Shown here piece after piece: positions 1 through 12,462 of a stretch of 64,000 bases of DNA. The position numbers were made by a program, and so were the translations under genes. The DNA lies in NCBI GenBank assembly GCA_947044365.1, contig OX345637.1, positions 10,621,576 through 10,685,575 on the forward strand, in the 5' to 3' direction. The notes under the pieces are model-generated. The model saw only the letters and a list, made by a program, of their open reading frames with translations, had not been told where the DNA came from and searched no databases. Each line of letters begins with the position of its first letter. Position 1 is the first letter of the stretch. Source of the DNA: Petrosia ficiformis (Eukaryota; Porifera; Demospongiae; Haplosclerida; Petrosiidae).

Positions 1-1012
1 ACAGATTTTCATTATGGGGTCACATATATAGTAAATACACATTATTTGTAATTAAATTAATCATGTGATGCAAGGTAATATACAGGGATATAGTATGTTA
101 CTATGAAATAATAATTATTTGATTATTAATAATTATAATAGCTACTATGCATTGTTCTGGTATGTACCATGTTGCATAGGTTCATGATTCAAATGTTTGG
201 TTACAGACAGAATTTTCCAACAATATTATTATCCTTTAATAGCTAAGGTAGGCCATATACACAACATATAATATATTTCAAATAACTGAGAAACTTCACT
301 ATTTATGGTGATCATAGGTGTCAATATTCATTACTGAGAAGAAAAGTATATATACACACACACTATATAACTATGCACAATGCCATTCATTCAACCATCC
401 ATTCATCAGCATCCATTCATCTCATGTACTCATCTCTATCATTGTATTAACCTCTAAATTGTACCAGAAGTATACATAACAAGTGAATATAAAACTTACA
501 CCCTGTAATATGTAAAGATATTCACATAAATCAATAACTATTGTCAATTGTCTTAAATCACAAAGCAACAGTCTATTGTGAACATTATCATTATCACATG
601 TATTAGTGATGTTTGTTATGACATAAGACCAAACATGGCTAAATAGCCTGATCACATCCTCATTAATAAACTGCATATTTAGTGTGAAAATTAATTACCT
701 TTAGTACTATACAGACTTACAGTCAGTGTTTGTGATGTGGCAGGAGGGTAACACAAAGCTACACTTGAGCTATATTAACATCTCATGGTACATCAAAACA
801 ATAAAGCGATGGCAATATGTGAAAATTGAGGAAGAAATTTTCGATCATTTAAATACTCATATATAATTTGACTATTTTATACGTGAAGCTACTAAAATGA
901 GGAGTCAATATCTCCCTCTAAATGAAACCTGAAAAGATTACACATTTAGTACACTTCCTTGTGGTTTATTAATAGTCAACAAAAAGGTTGTTATTCCAAC
1001 CAATGATGTTAG

Positions 1013-1285
1013 TTGATTACATGTCAACATACTGAATTGAGGTGTAGAAGAGTAGGTTTGTATTCTTATCTTTTAGTATGTGACATCACCACTCCAATGG
1101 TTAATTTACATAATAAGGCAGCATATATATTGGACTATTATTATAATCAATACTACCCAGATCTTATGATCAAGGACATTGCTCCTGTGTACGAAGAGGA
1201 CAAGGTAGAATTAGGACAGAATCTTTTTGGGTTTGAGTATGGTAATGCCATTTACAAATTGCTGAACTGCTTTAATAAACAATAA
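1013..1285 (+). pseudogene. doubtful 3' coding remnant, conserved in three units
   Basis: An open frame ends at TAA just upstream of an AATAAA-like string. Its last 42 codons stay in frame in U2 (about 11067-11204), where an in-frame insertion adds about six residues including FVWYPLG, while U3 (about 21860-22005) has a TGA there. An acceptor-like TTTTAG precedes codons CDITTPMVN in U1, but U2 lacks it and has stops further upstream. This could be the terminal exon of an old gene carried by the duplicated unit, now decaying. I do not recognise the protein. Chance openness is a real alternative. Confidence 0.25.
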
Positions 1286-1390
1286 AATTAATGTTAGCAA
1301 AAACTGGCCATGGTTATGAGTATATAGAATATCAACTTCTGGGTCATTAATTGAGTTAGCAATTAATACAAATTAAAATGTGTGGATTAG

Positions 1391-1480
1391 CCCTTAGAGC
1401 AATGAGCTTGTTTTTTCAAACATCTTCCCGTTTCCAACATTGGTGTCTTTGCTGCAGATATCTTGGCCACTGTCACTGAA
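1391..1480 (+). mobile_element. 5' fragment of the TTAA-type MITE
   Basis: The segment starts CCCTTAGAGCAATGAGC and continues with text shared with the full element at 12986-13585 and the copy at 40176-40727 (TTCCAACA, then TGTCTTTGCTGCA). It breaks off near 1480. The flank reads TTAG, not TTAA, so the left target site has mutated. U2 does not carry it at the equivalent place. Confidence 0.55.
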
Positions 1481-2776
1481 TCCCAACTAATTGTTAACTT
1501 AATGTTTACTTCTACTATAATATCTCAAGTAAATAATTATATACACGTACGCATACATATTCAGTCATTAGACAAGTAAGCTTTCTGTAGACTGATGGCT
1601 CGGATTTCATAGTAGCAAAACAGCTAATTCAGTATAATTGTATATACAATATACATATATAATTATTATAATTATTATTATGTACATATACTATGATTTC
1701 ATGATCCTGCAGAATGTTTTAATTTGTATACATGGCTAAAGTAATTATAGGAACTAAATAATTCTTATTGTGAAGTGATGAACATACAACTTCATTTTCT
1801 TAGATTTACTATCAGTTTCCTTATTAGTTTGCTTAGCCACAAACATTCTATAAAATCATGCATGCAAGCATGAGAGAATAGAAACAAAGGAAAACTGAAA
1901 GTCAGGAATCTGACTAGGAACCACTAAATATTAACCTCTGCTTGTGCATGTGAACATGTTACTGAACGGAATAGAAACTTTCCTATAGCTATCATTGTTA
2001 GATTATGTAATATTTGTGTACTAATTTTAGCAATTTATACATTATTTGGTGGGTATTAAACTATATATTAATTTTAATAATATTATATCAATTTAGGACT
2101 TGAAAATTAAAAAATCGCCTTTGACCATTTCAAACTGGAGGGGAACCTTATGTGTATTAGTGTCCTTAAGGCATTATTATAGAAGTAATACATGCTATCT
2201 ATTGCATATATGTATTATTATAGAAATACATTTTTTTCCGTGGTGATGGTAGCTAGTAGGTGGCATTTTTGAGTAAAAAGCTGTTTTACACTTACACTTG
2301 TTCAATAAGGTTGTGTACTGGCAGTCTCTTACGCTATCGTCTTCACAATTGATCTACTCAGTCCAGCGCTAACAACCAAAAGTATTTGAGAATCTCATCG
2401 CTGTTTCTCTCTGTATGCATATAATATTATAATCATGTAGCTCTGACTCTTCTAACTTCAAGTTGTGTTGTGGTAGGTCTCTTTCACGATGTCATATCTC
2501 TCCACATATATACTTTACAGGTGTATTTTTAATATTATGATCGATAAATATAATATCTATACTGTATAGGCCCTACGTAAATAAAAATTAGAATATACGG
2601 TATACGCTACAGACAAACGCCACTTGACTAAGAAAAGAATTCACAGAGCAGTCAGATTGATGACGACTGACCTTGCAGGCTGGATACTGTTACTGTACGG
2701 TGTATGGACTTCAACCAGACAATAATATCACATCGCAGAAGAGAGAAAATCCCCTGGAGAAAACAACTGACAAGAG

Positions 2777-2861
2777 ATGTCTTGTACAAAACGAAACTAC
2801 AGTATTGAGATAATGCTGTGGATGTGTATTTTGCTGTCAGCAGCTGTAACTCCATTACATG
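2777..2861 (+). CDS. signal-peptide exon of copy A
   Basis: ATG at 2777 opens a 28-codon exon with basic residues near the start (TKRN), a hydrophobic core (MLWMCILLSAAV) and a donor G|GTACGG in phase 1. The Ig exon acceptor at 4675 is also phase 1. Copy B has the same exon at 12378-12462 with only a few changes. Conservation in the same frame in both units supports the start. Confidence 0.75.
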
Positions 2862-5800
2862 GTACGGTCATATCAATAACGAAGCATCTTGAGCACACAC
2901 ATTTGTGTTTTAACACTATCATGTATTAATTTGTGCATCACCAGTGTTGTGCATGTGGATAGTGTAGTATCTCAAAAATTATGAATCAGAGCAACAAACT
3001 ATTTGATTTGTTTAACAGACTTTGTTTATGGCCAGTGAATATATTACATTTACGACTGGTAGCTATGACGTGTAAAGAACACACAAGTATAAAAGCAAGC
3101 TACACTAAGTGATACTGCTAAAATGACTTAAGTCAATGCTGTATTGATACTGTATTAATTGAAGGAAGCTATATACCGAAGCAAGAAATGTTACCAGAGT
3201 ATTAGCTCCACCTCTATAATTATAATTATCATAGATATAATTTACCCTCCCCTACTGGTGTACGGACTATTGTTATCTATTATTATGTAGGCTTTATATA
3301 TGGCATTTATTGTAGGTTCGGATATATACATAAATTCATTAACCATGTCCTAATAATAAGCCTATTATTCATTGTTTGGAAATTTTAGTGTTTAAACTTT
3401 TAATCACTATAACTAAAACCCCCGCATTTTGATTTTTAGTTAACTAAATTACAAGTCTGCAGCAATAATTAAAACTAACTGAAATGAAAATTTGCCTGTT
3501 AGTTAACTAAAAACTAAAACCCTTTTAGTATTGTAAGTGTAAAATTATTTTAGTTGATTAACTATAACTAAAATTGTGAGAAACTAGTTGTAAAGTGGTC
3601 ACACTGAGCACTATTTGGAATCTCTGTGCCGAGGGATCCGACACAGGCAAACATAAAAGAACTTTCATGACTTCAACCACTAAAGTATACAAAATTTCAG
3701 CCCCATGTTTACTCGTCCAAGTCAAGTAGTGTAGTGAAATAAATATAGCTATATATAGGTGAACTTAGAAAGAGAAAAACAGAGAAGAAGCTATAGAAAT
3801 ACAACTAGTGTGATCAAAGTTATAAAGATGCTAAGGTGGGCGTTGTCATTAAACACTGTACAATCAAATGGTCACCTTGCTTGAACTCATATGTGCTCTG
3901 CAGTTTTCATAACTAATTTAAACTGGTCTAGCATTTCCAATGGGCAAGTGAATCTGATTGGTTGGAATAATTATAATTACCAAAATGCTTTTTGACCCTT
4001 CCTCTGCCAACCAGCTTATCTCAAAGGACAAGGGACTAGCACACTAGACTAATAGGAACTACATTGCAAAACATATACAACAAGCATTAAGAATGGAAAT
4101 ACATGTATAAGTAAATATAATGATTTGTTGGGTATCAGACACGTGAAAGTTGTTATTGGTCATCACAAAGCAATTGGCAATACTTTTTAAACATGAATCT
4201 TGTTATGGCCCAGTCCACAGGGCCATCCCTATGATTAGTGCTCGAATTAAGCGTATATGGAAGCATACGCCGTATAGATTGTTCTGAAGTTGTTTAAAAA
4301 TCATTTACTTTGTAAAAATAATTGCTAAAAATATTAATGGGTGTAGTCAAAAAAGCATGGGTGCGACGCATAATAAAACATGCACTCAACCAGTAGGAAG
4401 AAAGCTGCTTGTAGCTTATGTAGAAACTGCAACTATTAGCTATCTGAAGTATATATTCCTAAGGTTCTACAAGATCCTTAAAAAGATAAGAGTAGATAAT
4501 CAAAATAATAGGCTTTTGTGCTTCAGTCAGCTATGATTACTGAGTTTTGGACACCAAAAAGCAATCATTGGGACATCTTTGCTCTATAGTTATATCTTGT
4601 TTTTATTAACCCTTGTTGTACATGTGAAATATCACTTAGTCTTGATTACATCTTATATTGTATATATATATACAGGTGTTCAGTTCTCATTTATTCCATC
4701 TCGAGCTATTACTATACAACATACAGCAGTGTACAAGTGTTCAGTGGATAACAAGGAACTAACAATTCAATGGACTGTGAATGAATCACTCTCAACTCTT
4801 CCTTCTATTATTGATCTTGGAATAGTCACATATGGTCATGGTACACAGAATTCAAATCTCACTATACCAGGAAATCCTGAACTAAATAATACTATAGTGA
4901 CATGTATTGCATTTGAATTGGATGGTTTTACACAACATGCTGTTAACACAACTAATGCTACATTGTTAATACAAGGTATGGTAATGAGTGTTGTTTTGTC
5001 ATCTAATACTCAATAACTGTTATTTTTGATTGATGCTAAGCAAGATATTACTTTATTATAACTTATTTTTATGTTTGTTTAGTTATAATAAAACCATATT
5101 ATAGTATTTATTTTAATTATAGCAGTGATATAATTATGTATTGTCATCAATTCACTCCTAAATAGTTATGTGTATGAAATATCAGTAATATAATATATAA
5201 TATACAATAATCACCATATATACATATGTCCTGATGTACAACAGCTGATAGTCTTGTGTACAGTACTATATTGATACACAATATTATTGAGACTGAGTTT
5301 AGAGTAACTTCAGGTTTAAAGAAAGGTCCTGATTATTTTGTTCACAAAATGTATAATATTGAATTTTTATAAATCTATAAACCTGTTCCATGATCGGTCA
5401 ACTGTTCATAATACATGAATTTGTGACCCCCATATATATTGTTCACTATAGGTAAACCTGATCCTGTAGATTTGACTTGTGTTATCAGTTTACTATACAC
5501 TATTCAGTGTAACTGCATGGAACACTCCATATACTCTACCTGAATTCACAATATCAAAATATAATATTAATATCACTGATGAAGAAGAACTTGTTAAACA
5601 AGTATCACTAACTGGAACACTTGATACTCAATACACATATAATGTTAGTGAGTTTGGTACCTATACTATCAGTATAACAGCTGTTATAAGTGAAGATCTG
5701 AAGGGAGAAAGAAATGAAACTAGTATAAACATTACAACAGGTACTTTGTATAATGTACTTACTAAATATAATTTACTAGTAAATTATATTTGAATAGATG

Positions 5801-7712
5801 TTGTCAGTAATTATTACTATTCTACTGTTTATAGTACATATAATGAATCATGATATTGGAATTAGACTTGAAAATAGAAATTGGATGATAAATGCTACTA
5901 TTAAAGTGAGTTATTGATACCAAGTAAGAATGTTATAGATTTAATTGCATATATCACTTGATATTCTAGTGCATTTACACAGATAACTGTGCATTAAATA
6001 GTTAATATTCTTAAGTGTGCATTACGTACTAATAGCTCTGATACTCTATTAATATACTATTATAGGTATAGTATCGGCCGATTGACAAAAGTGTAGCAAC
6101 ACACAGTTTTATTATATGTGTAATATAAATTTAGACTGCTTATATACATGTAGCAACAAGTTAATTAAACTGACTAGACACAATACTGTAAATGTACAAT
6201 GAAATTATAAGAAAGAGACAATCATCTGAAGACATTGTGAGATACAATGACAATTATAATAAACTAATAACACATAGAAGACTATCTGACTGAACAACAA
6301 TAACCAAAGTCAATATTCTTAACCACATTATTACAATAGGATACTATTCTCATGAATCCACAACCTAGTGTAATATATGTATGTATTACTGAACTGAGTG
6401 ATGAATCAGGATCTTGTGTGTATAACAGAACAGGTATTATAACACAATATTCACCAGTAATAACAGGAGAGATTGATGTTGAGTTTCTGAATGATAATAC
6501 AAAATGGAGTGTCATTATAGTTTTGATATACGAGTCTGGATTGGAAGTTGTTTCTATTTTTCAAAACAATATAAGTGAGTATAATGACATTTCAAATAAT
6601 AAAGAATGACTATATACACAGGTACATTTGATATACAAAGAGGAGATGTAGTTGTACAAGACTCCACAACAGGACTAGTTTGTTTCACATGTATATTTGT
6701 TGAAGGAAGTCAGTCATTAGGATGTTCCATTGAATACCTGTGTACAAGAACTGAATACAATGGTCAACTCAATATCAGCAGGCCTTTGGGTAGCCAGAAT
6801 GTTACAAAGTGTATAGATGGAATTTATATTAGTGATTATAACATATCATTTTATGATATTGAACATGATGGTGTTATCAGCAACCAGCCAGCTTATCAGT
6901 TAATACAACATAGTATTGATGAACTGTCTCCTCCAATTTTATCGTCATCATCATTATCATCATCACCATCATTATCATTCTCAGCATTATCACAGACAAG
7001 CATGATAATGTCATATTTATCCCAGACAAGCATGACAATGTCATCAACACCTCTTGAATCTCCAACTATTTTTAGACAAAAAGGTATGATAATGATGTAT
7101 AAAACAATCACTTATGAATATTAATTATATTTATTAATAATAACAGATGGTGGGCTATCATCTACAATAATAGTTATAATTGTGACTGTTATAATTATTG
7201 TAATTGTGGTGATAATTATTGGTGAGTTTATTAATTAACACTTAATGATTGTTATAAATTCCTATTAGTGATTGTTTTGGTGGTAATTAATGGCAAAAGT
7301 AAACCATCAGGTGAGTATAATTATGATAATTATATAATATTCTTGATTTCATGACCGTGACTTTACTTTTATAGTTACATATAAGAGTAATGACGAAGTG
7401 AGTAATCAATATATGTATTTCCATATGAAAGTACATTTAATACACATGTACATACACAATCTGATAATGACATGTATGATGAAAATTTGAGTGTTGTGTT
7501 TCATTATTATTTAATGACACTTTCTATATATATACCACACCCCCTGATTATAGTGGGTGGTGAATATCACTCGTGCATTTATAATTATGGCTCGATATGG
7601 CTTGTAAGAAAAGGTGTAGACCGTGTAGTGGAGCTACAGTGCTGCTATCATATGTTTCTTTCCCAGTAAACAAAGAAGTCCAAAAATAAGTAATAGAAAA
7701 TGATTATATACA

Positions 7713-7716
<4 letters not shown>

Positions 7717-7775
<59 letters not shown>

Positions 7776-7815
7776 CTATTATATATACATATAATTATGT
7801 ATATATATAATTATA
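7717..7815. repeat. TA microsatellite
   Basis: Long run of TA dinucleotides with minor interruptions, lying in the intron upstream of the deleted Death-domain exons of copy A. Confidence 0.9.
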
Positions 7816-7886
7816 TTAATGTTCAGAAAAAAAAACTTGTGTTATTACTTAAATCTTAAATGAAAATGAGGCACCTAGAATTACAG

Positions 7887-8020
7887 ATCCCACGTATATA
7901 TCTGATTGTGCTACTATGATTACATACAGTTATCTGGAAATAGAATCCTGCCAGCTAACTGGTGGTTTCTGTTCTTATGTACCTCGTGTGGTGCTGGAAT
8001 ACAACATCAACGAGACTTGG
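7887..8020 (+). CDS. orphan candidate exon inside copy A
   Basis: TTACAG at 7881-7886 is followed by 134 nt that stay open in one frame and end at TGG|GTAAGT, a near-perfect donor. The translated segment has four cysteines and an N-glycosylation-like N-E-T (fragments: ISDCATM, ESCQLTGGFC, LEYNINETW), so it looks like part of an extracellular domain. It lies between receptor exon 9 and the cytoplasmic remnant and has no counterpart in copies B or D at this place. I cannot assign it to a family. It could be an inserted fragment of another gene or a chance open frame with good splice sites. Confidence 0.35.
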
Positions 8021-8335
8021 GTAAGTTCCAAATTGGATCGATGCGTAACAGAGATGAATGACCCTTTTTTTGATGAATGACCCTTTTCTTCCAAAATCCT
8101 AGTTACCCCTTGTATACATGTTTGTACAATAAATACAATGTAATAGATATACTGTGTGATCAATATAATTATGTATTATTAAACAGCATTCTTCTAATTA
8201 TATACTAGTTCAATACTGTAGACTCTACAGTACATTCAAATACTACTATACCTGCCTTTCATTTACGGTGATGTGGATCCTACAACCAACCCGTCAACAG
8301 TTAATGAACCACAACTTTTACAACAATTAAATTAG

Positions 8336-11300
8336 GACAGCATGGAAAATGTTAACTATATTAACATCTCTGTGTGATCCTATAAATATTTAATTGTTTA
8401 TATTTACATGTATTTATAGTTTATGCTTTTTTCTTATTATTATAATATTTGAATTAATTGATTAATGTTAATTAATTAATAAGCCACATTAGTACAAAGA
8501 ATCTACAACAGACATGGGCTAGTCATGCATGGTTTAGCTACTTGAAGAATTTTCGCAATTTTCATTAACATTTATTATGCATAATTACACAGTAATAGTT
8601 GGTCAATTAGTTTAATATTAAATGTCATCACATCAGTCATAGTTCCCTTATTGGGAGAGGTCTTCTATTCTATATAAATCGATTCTTTTTTGAGACAGGA
8701 ATCTGTTCTTGTACTACTTTAACATAATCAATTTCTAGTGGAAACAAAACAAGGATGCTGTTAATCAGGAGGAACGTACAACTACAATCAATTAGTTAGT
8801 ATCTATTATCATGAATTAGTACTAACTAACCCATGTTGTATAAATAATGTTCTCAGTTTCTGCCTAGAGAAATAACAGTATGATCGTGCACACATGTAAC
8901 CAGAATGATGTCAGGGAGTGATTCGTGAACAGCTTGAGAAGACATGTACACATTACTATACCACTATATTGATTTTTCCATGAGAATACATGTAAGCATG
9001 TGACCTTGCATGTTGTCAGTTACAAGTGCAAGTCACTTAACAACTTCTAATCAATAATTCACTACATGGACACTCTAATCAATAACTCCCACCTACATAC
9101 CAACTTCTAATCAATAATTCACACCAATGTGCAAGTCCTGTTGGATAAATTAACATCTTGCATCCTATAGAAAATGTTATTGCTATCATTGTGGCTTCAT
9201 TCAAATTCATGTTGTAATCATAAAATTATTTACTTTATGCAGTGTTGAAATTTATTTAGTACAGATTCAATCTCAAATTTCAGTATTAGTAATGTTCAAT
9301 GCTACCTTGAACAAAGGAGTGTACACTCATGTATGTGTCAATGCCATATGAACCATCACTTATAGCAGTTAATACATCTTGAGAAATAGTTTACTGTAGT
9401 AAGCTGTAGTCTACATCTGATAGTGGACAACCATTTTCTGGAACTATTACTGCTCATCTTCCTAGGTAGTCAATGGTCCATCCCAATCTACACCATAGTT
9501 GCTATCCTGATTAAATAGTAACATACATAAATAAATAATTAATTTATTGCACTCTATAGCTGTGAAGTCACAACACACACTATTTGGGTAATCACCCACC
9601 AATAAAAAATTGACAGCAACAGATTTCATTATGGATAAAGAACGATCACATATATAATACATAAATGCATAGGCTGAGTTGTGGGAAAGAATTGTGAATA
9701 TTTATAATTACATTTAATCATGTGATGCAAGGATTATAGCATAGGCTTATGCAAAGTAATATACAGGGATATAGTATGTTACTATAAAATAATAATTATT
9801 TGATTATTAATATAATAACTACTATGCATTGTTCTGGTGTGTACCATGTTCCATAGGTTCATGATTCAAAAGTTTGGTTACAGACAGAATTTTCCAACAA
9901 TATTATTATCCTTCTTATGTCCTTGTTTTACAGCTAAGATAGGCCGTATACACAACTTATTACCGGGTAATATATTTCAATTAACTGAGAAACTTCATTA
10001 TTTATGGTGATCAACAGGTGTCAATATTCATTACTGAAAAGAAAAGTTTATATATACACACACGCATTAACTATGCCAAATGCTATTCATTCAACCATCT
10101 ATTCATCAGCATCCATTCATCAGCATCCATTCATCACTATACTTGTCTCTGTCATTCTAAATTGTACCAGACGTATACATAACAAGTGAATATAAAACTT
10201 ACACAGTGTAATATGTAAATATATTCACATGAATCAATAACTATTGTCAGTTGTCTTAAATCACAAAGCAACAGTCTATTGTGAACGTTTATCAATTTTA
10301 TCATTATCCCATGTATTAGTGATGTTTGTAATGACAGAAGACTAAACATGACTGATCACATCCTCATTAATAAACTGCATATTTAGTGTGAAAAATAATT
10401 ACCATTAGCATCCATACAGACTTACAGTCAGTGTTTATGATGTGGCAGGAGGGTAACACAAAGCTACACTTGAGCTATATTAACATCTCATGGTACGTAC
10501 ATGTACATCAAAACAATAAAGCAATGGCAATTAAGGATTTTAGCAACTAACACAATGATCACTAAAATTAGTAGCTATCACATAAAATATATTTCGTGAC
10601 CATTTTGTTAAGCTATTAAGAGTGTCTCAGAAATTTGCTAAAATTATTAATGCATGCTAAACTTAAATGTTTAAAATTCACTAAATGCAATTAACAGTAG
10701 GCTTAAGGTATGTGAAAATTGAGAAAGAAATTTTCGATCATTTAAATACTCATCATTTGACTGTTTTATATGTGAAGCTACTGAAATGGGGAGTCAATAT
10801 CCCCCTCTAAATGAAACCTGAAAAGATTACACATTTAGTACACTTAAATTGTGGTTTATTAAAAGATAACAAAAAAGTTGTTATTTCAACCAATGACGTT
10901 AGTTGATTACATGTCAACATACTGAATTGAGGTGTAGAAGAGTAGGTTTGTATTCTTATCTTTTGTTAATGTGTTACATCACCACTCCAATGGTTAATTT
11001 ACATAACAACTGATAATAAGGCAGCATATATATTGGACTATTAATATAATTAATACTACCCAGATCTTATGATCAAGGACATTGCTCCTGTGTACCAAGA
11101 GGACAAGGTAGAATTAGGACAGAATCCCTTTGTGTGGTATCCCTTGGGGTTTGAGTATGGTAATGCCATTTACAAATTGCTGAACTGCTTTAATAAACAA
11201 TAAATGTCTGCTATAAACAACGCATTAACAGGAATTAGCAAAATATATATAAACAGAGTAATAAGTATAATCGTATACAAAAATTGCTTCCTTCAATCAT

Positions 11301-12377
11301 GTCACCAAATGATCAACTCATAATAATTAGAAATTTACATCACTCGGTGCATGCAACTGCATGTAACAACAGTTTAGTTCAATTAACTATTAATATATAT
11401 ATAATAATATGTACATATTGTATCTATCAGATCAACTGAGTTTTATCTTGATGAAATATTTGAACTCTCCACAAGCGCTGTTTCTGGTATAACTGGTATA
11501 TACTTCCATAGCTGTCACAAGTACATATTGGTTTTAAGAGGTACAGCGAGTGTTCATTTAAGTCCATTTGTACAACATCATTACATGCTTGTGCATGTGA
11601 ACATGTCACTGAAAGGAATAGAAACTTTCCTATATCTATCATTATGTTAGATTATGTAATATTTGTGTACTAATTTTAGCAATTTATATAGAAGTAGAGT
11701 ACATTATTTGGTGGGTATTAAATATTAATTTTAATGTATCAGTTTAGGACTAAAAAAAAGGAAGAAATTGAACAGAAAATTTTAAAAATCACCTTTGACC
11801 ACTTCAAACCTTACATGTATTAATGTCCTCAAGGTATTATTATAGAAGTAATACATGCTATCATAATTATATGTATTATTATAGAAATACATATTTCTGT
11901 GGTGATGGTAGCTAGTAGGTGGCTGTTTTACAACTTACACATGTTCAATGAGGTTGAGTACTGGTACTGTATTGAATTATTCTACTCAGCGCTGTTTCTC
12001 TCTGTATGCATAATTATAATAATATAATTATGTAGCTTTGACTCTTCTAACTTCAAGTTTCTCGATGTCATACCTCTCCACACACGTATTTTTTTTTTTT
12101 ACAGGTGTATGATCGAAAGTACGGATACGTAAGTAAATTTATGTAGATCTATACGGCATATATAGGCCCTAGGCCCTACGTAAATAAAAATTAGACAAAC
12201 GTCATTAGGCGGAACCGAGGGCGGAACTGAGAAGGACAAAATTGCTGTCAGATTGATCAGGACTGACCTTGCAGGCTGGATACTGTTACTGTACGGTGTA
12301 TGTATTTCAACCAGACAGTTAATAATATCAAATCGCAGAAGAAAGAAAACCCCCCTGGAGAAAACAACTAACAAAAG
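8336..12377. other. intergenic: 3' part of U1 and 5' part of U2
   Basis: 8336-9460 matches the 3' flank of copy B (18010-18800). Near 9540 the text switches to the start of the next unit, and 9540-12377 repeats 1-2776. The open frames in here are not conserved between units, except the remnant noted at 1013. U2 carries a segment at about 10550-10700 that U1 lacks. I see no gene in this stretch. Confidence 0.7.
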
Positions 12378-12462
12378 ATGTCTTGTACAAAACGAAACTA
12401 CCGTACTGGGATAATGCTGTTGATGTGTATTTTGCTGTCTGCAGCTGTAACTCCATTACATG
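12378..12462 (+). CDS. signal-peptide exon of copy B
   Basis: Twenty-eight codons plus one base, with hydrophobic core IMLLMCILLSAAV and donor G|GTACGA. The 1,947-nt first intron separates it from the Ig exon. The 85-nt length, the phase 1 end and the flanks match copy A. Confidence 0.78.

Larger units (their letters stand above)
1..2776. repeat. 5' non-coding part of tandem unit U1
   Basis: The window opens inside a duplicated unit. Position 1 aligns by eye with about 9619 and with about 20030, and the match continues through blocks such as 190-240 (9860-9905), 480-720 (10190-10430), 960-1290 (10870-11200) and 1920-2760 (11580-12360). Differences are point changes and short indels. I see no convincing gene here apart from the doubtful open frame at 1013-1285 and a MITE fragment at 1391-1480. 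Because the repeat continues into receptor copy A, it is the upstream region of a receptor gene and probably includes its promoter, but I recognise no core promoter motif. Confidence 0.8.
2777..8335 (+). pseudogene. receptor copy A (Ig-FN3-Cys-rich-TM), broken
   Basis: Exons by homology to copy B: 2777-2861 (signal peptide, ends phase 1), 4676-4975 (Ig), 5452-5740 (FN3), 5835-5905, 6340-6574, 6622-7083 (Cys-rich domain plus a long Ser-rich stalk), 7147-7221 (TM), 7269-7310, 7375-7397, then a fused remnant at 8209-8335. Lesions seen: a 4-nt insertion near 5514 shifts the FN3 exon, which is 289 nt against 285 in copy E. The cytoplasmic exons lost about 560 bp relative to copy B, so text jumps from GATGTGGATCC near the start of exon 10 to CAACAGTTAATGAACC near the end of exon 11. 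This removes the Death domain, and a TGA lies before the junction. The splice sites and all other exons remain intact, so decay is recent. A secreted or truncated product from alternative splicing cannot be excluded. Confidence 0.8.

Noticed and set aside
422..676. Minus-strand open frame, similar to one at 10152-10349
   Set aside because: Both lie in the duplicated non-coding unit. Similarity comes from the tandem duplication, starts and ends differ, and the two frames diverge at their edges.
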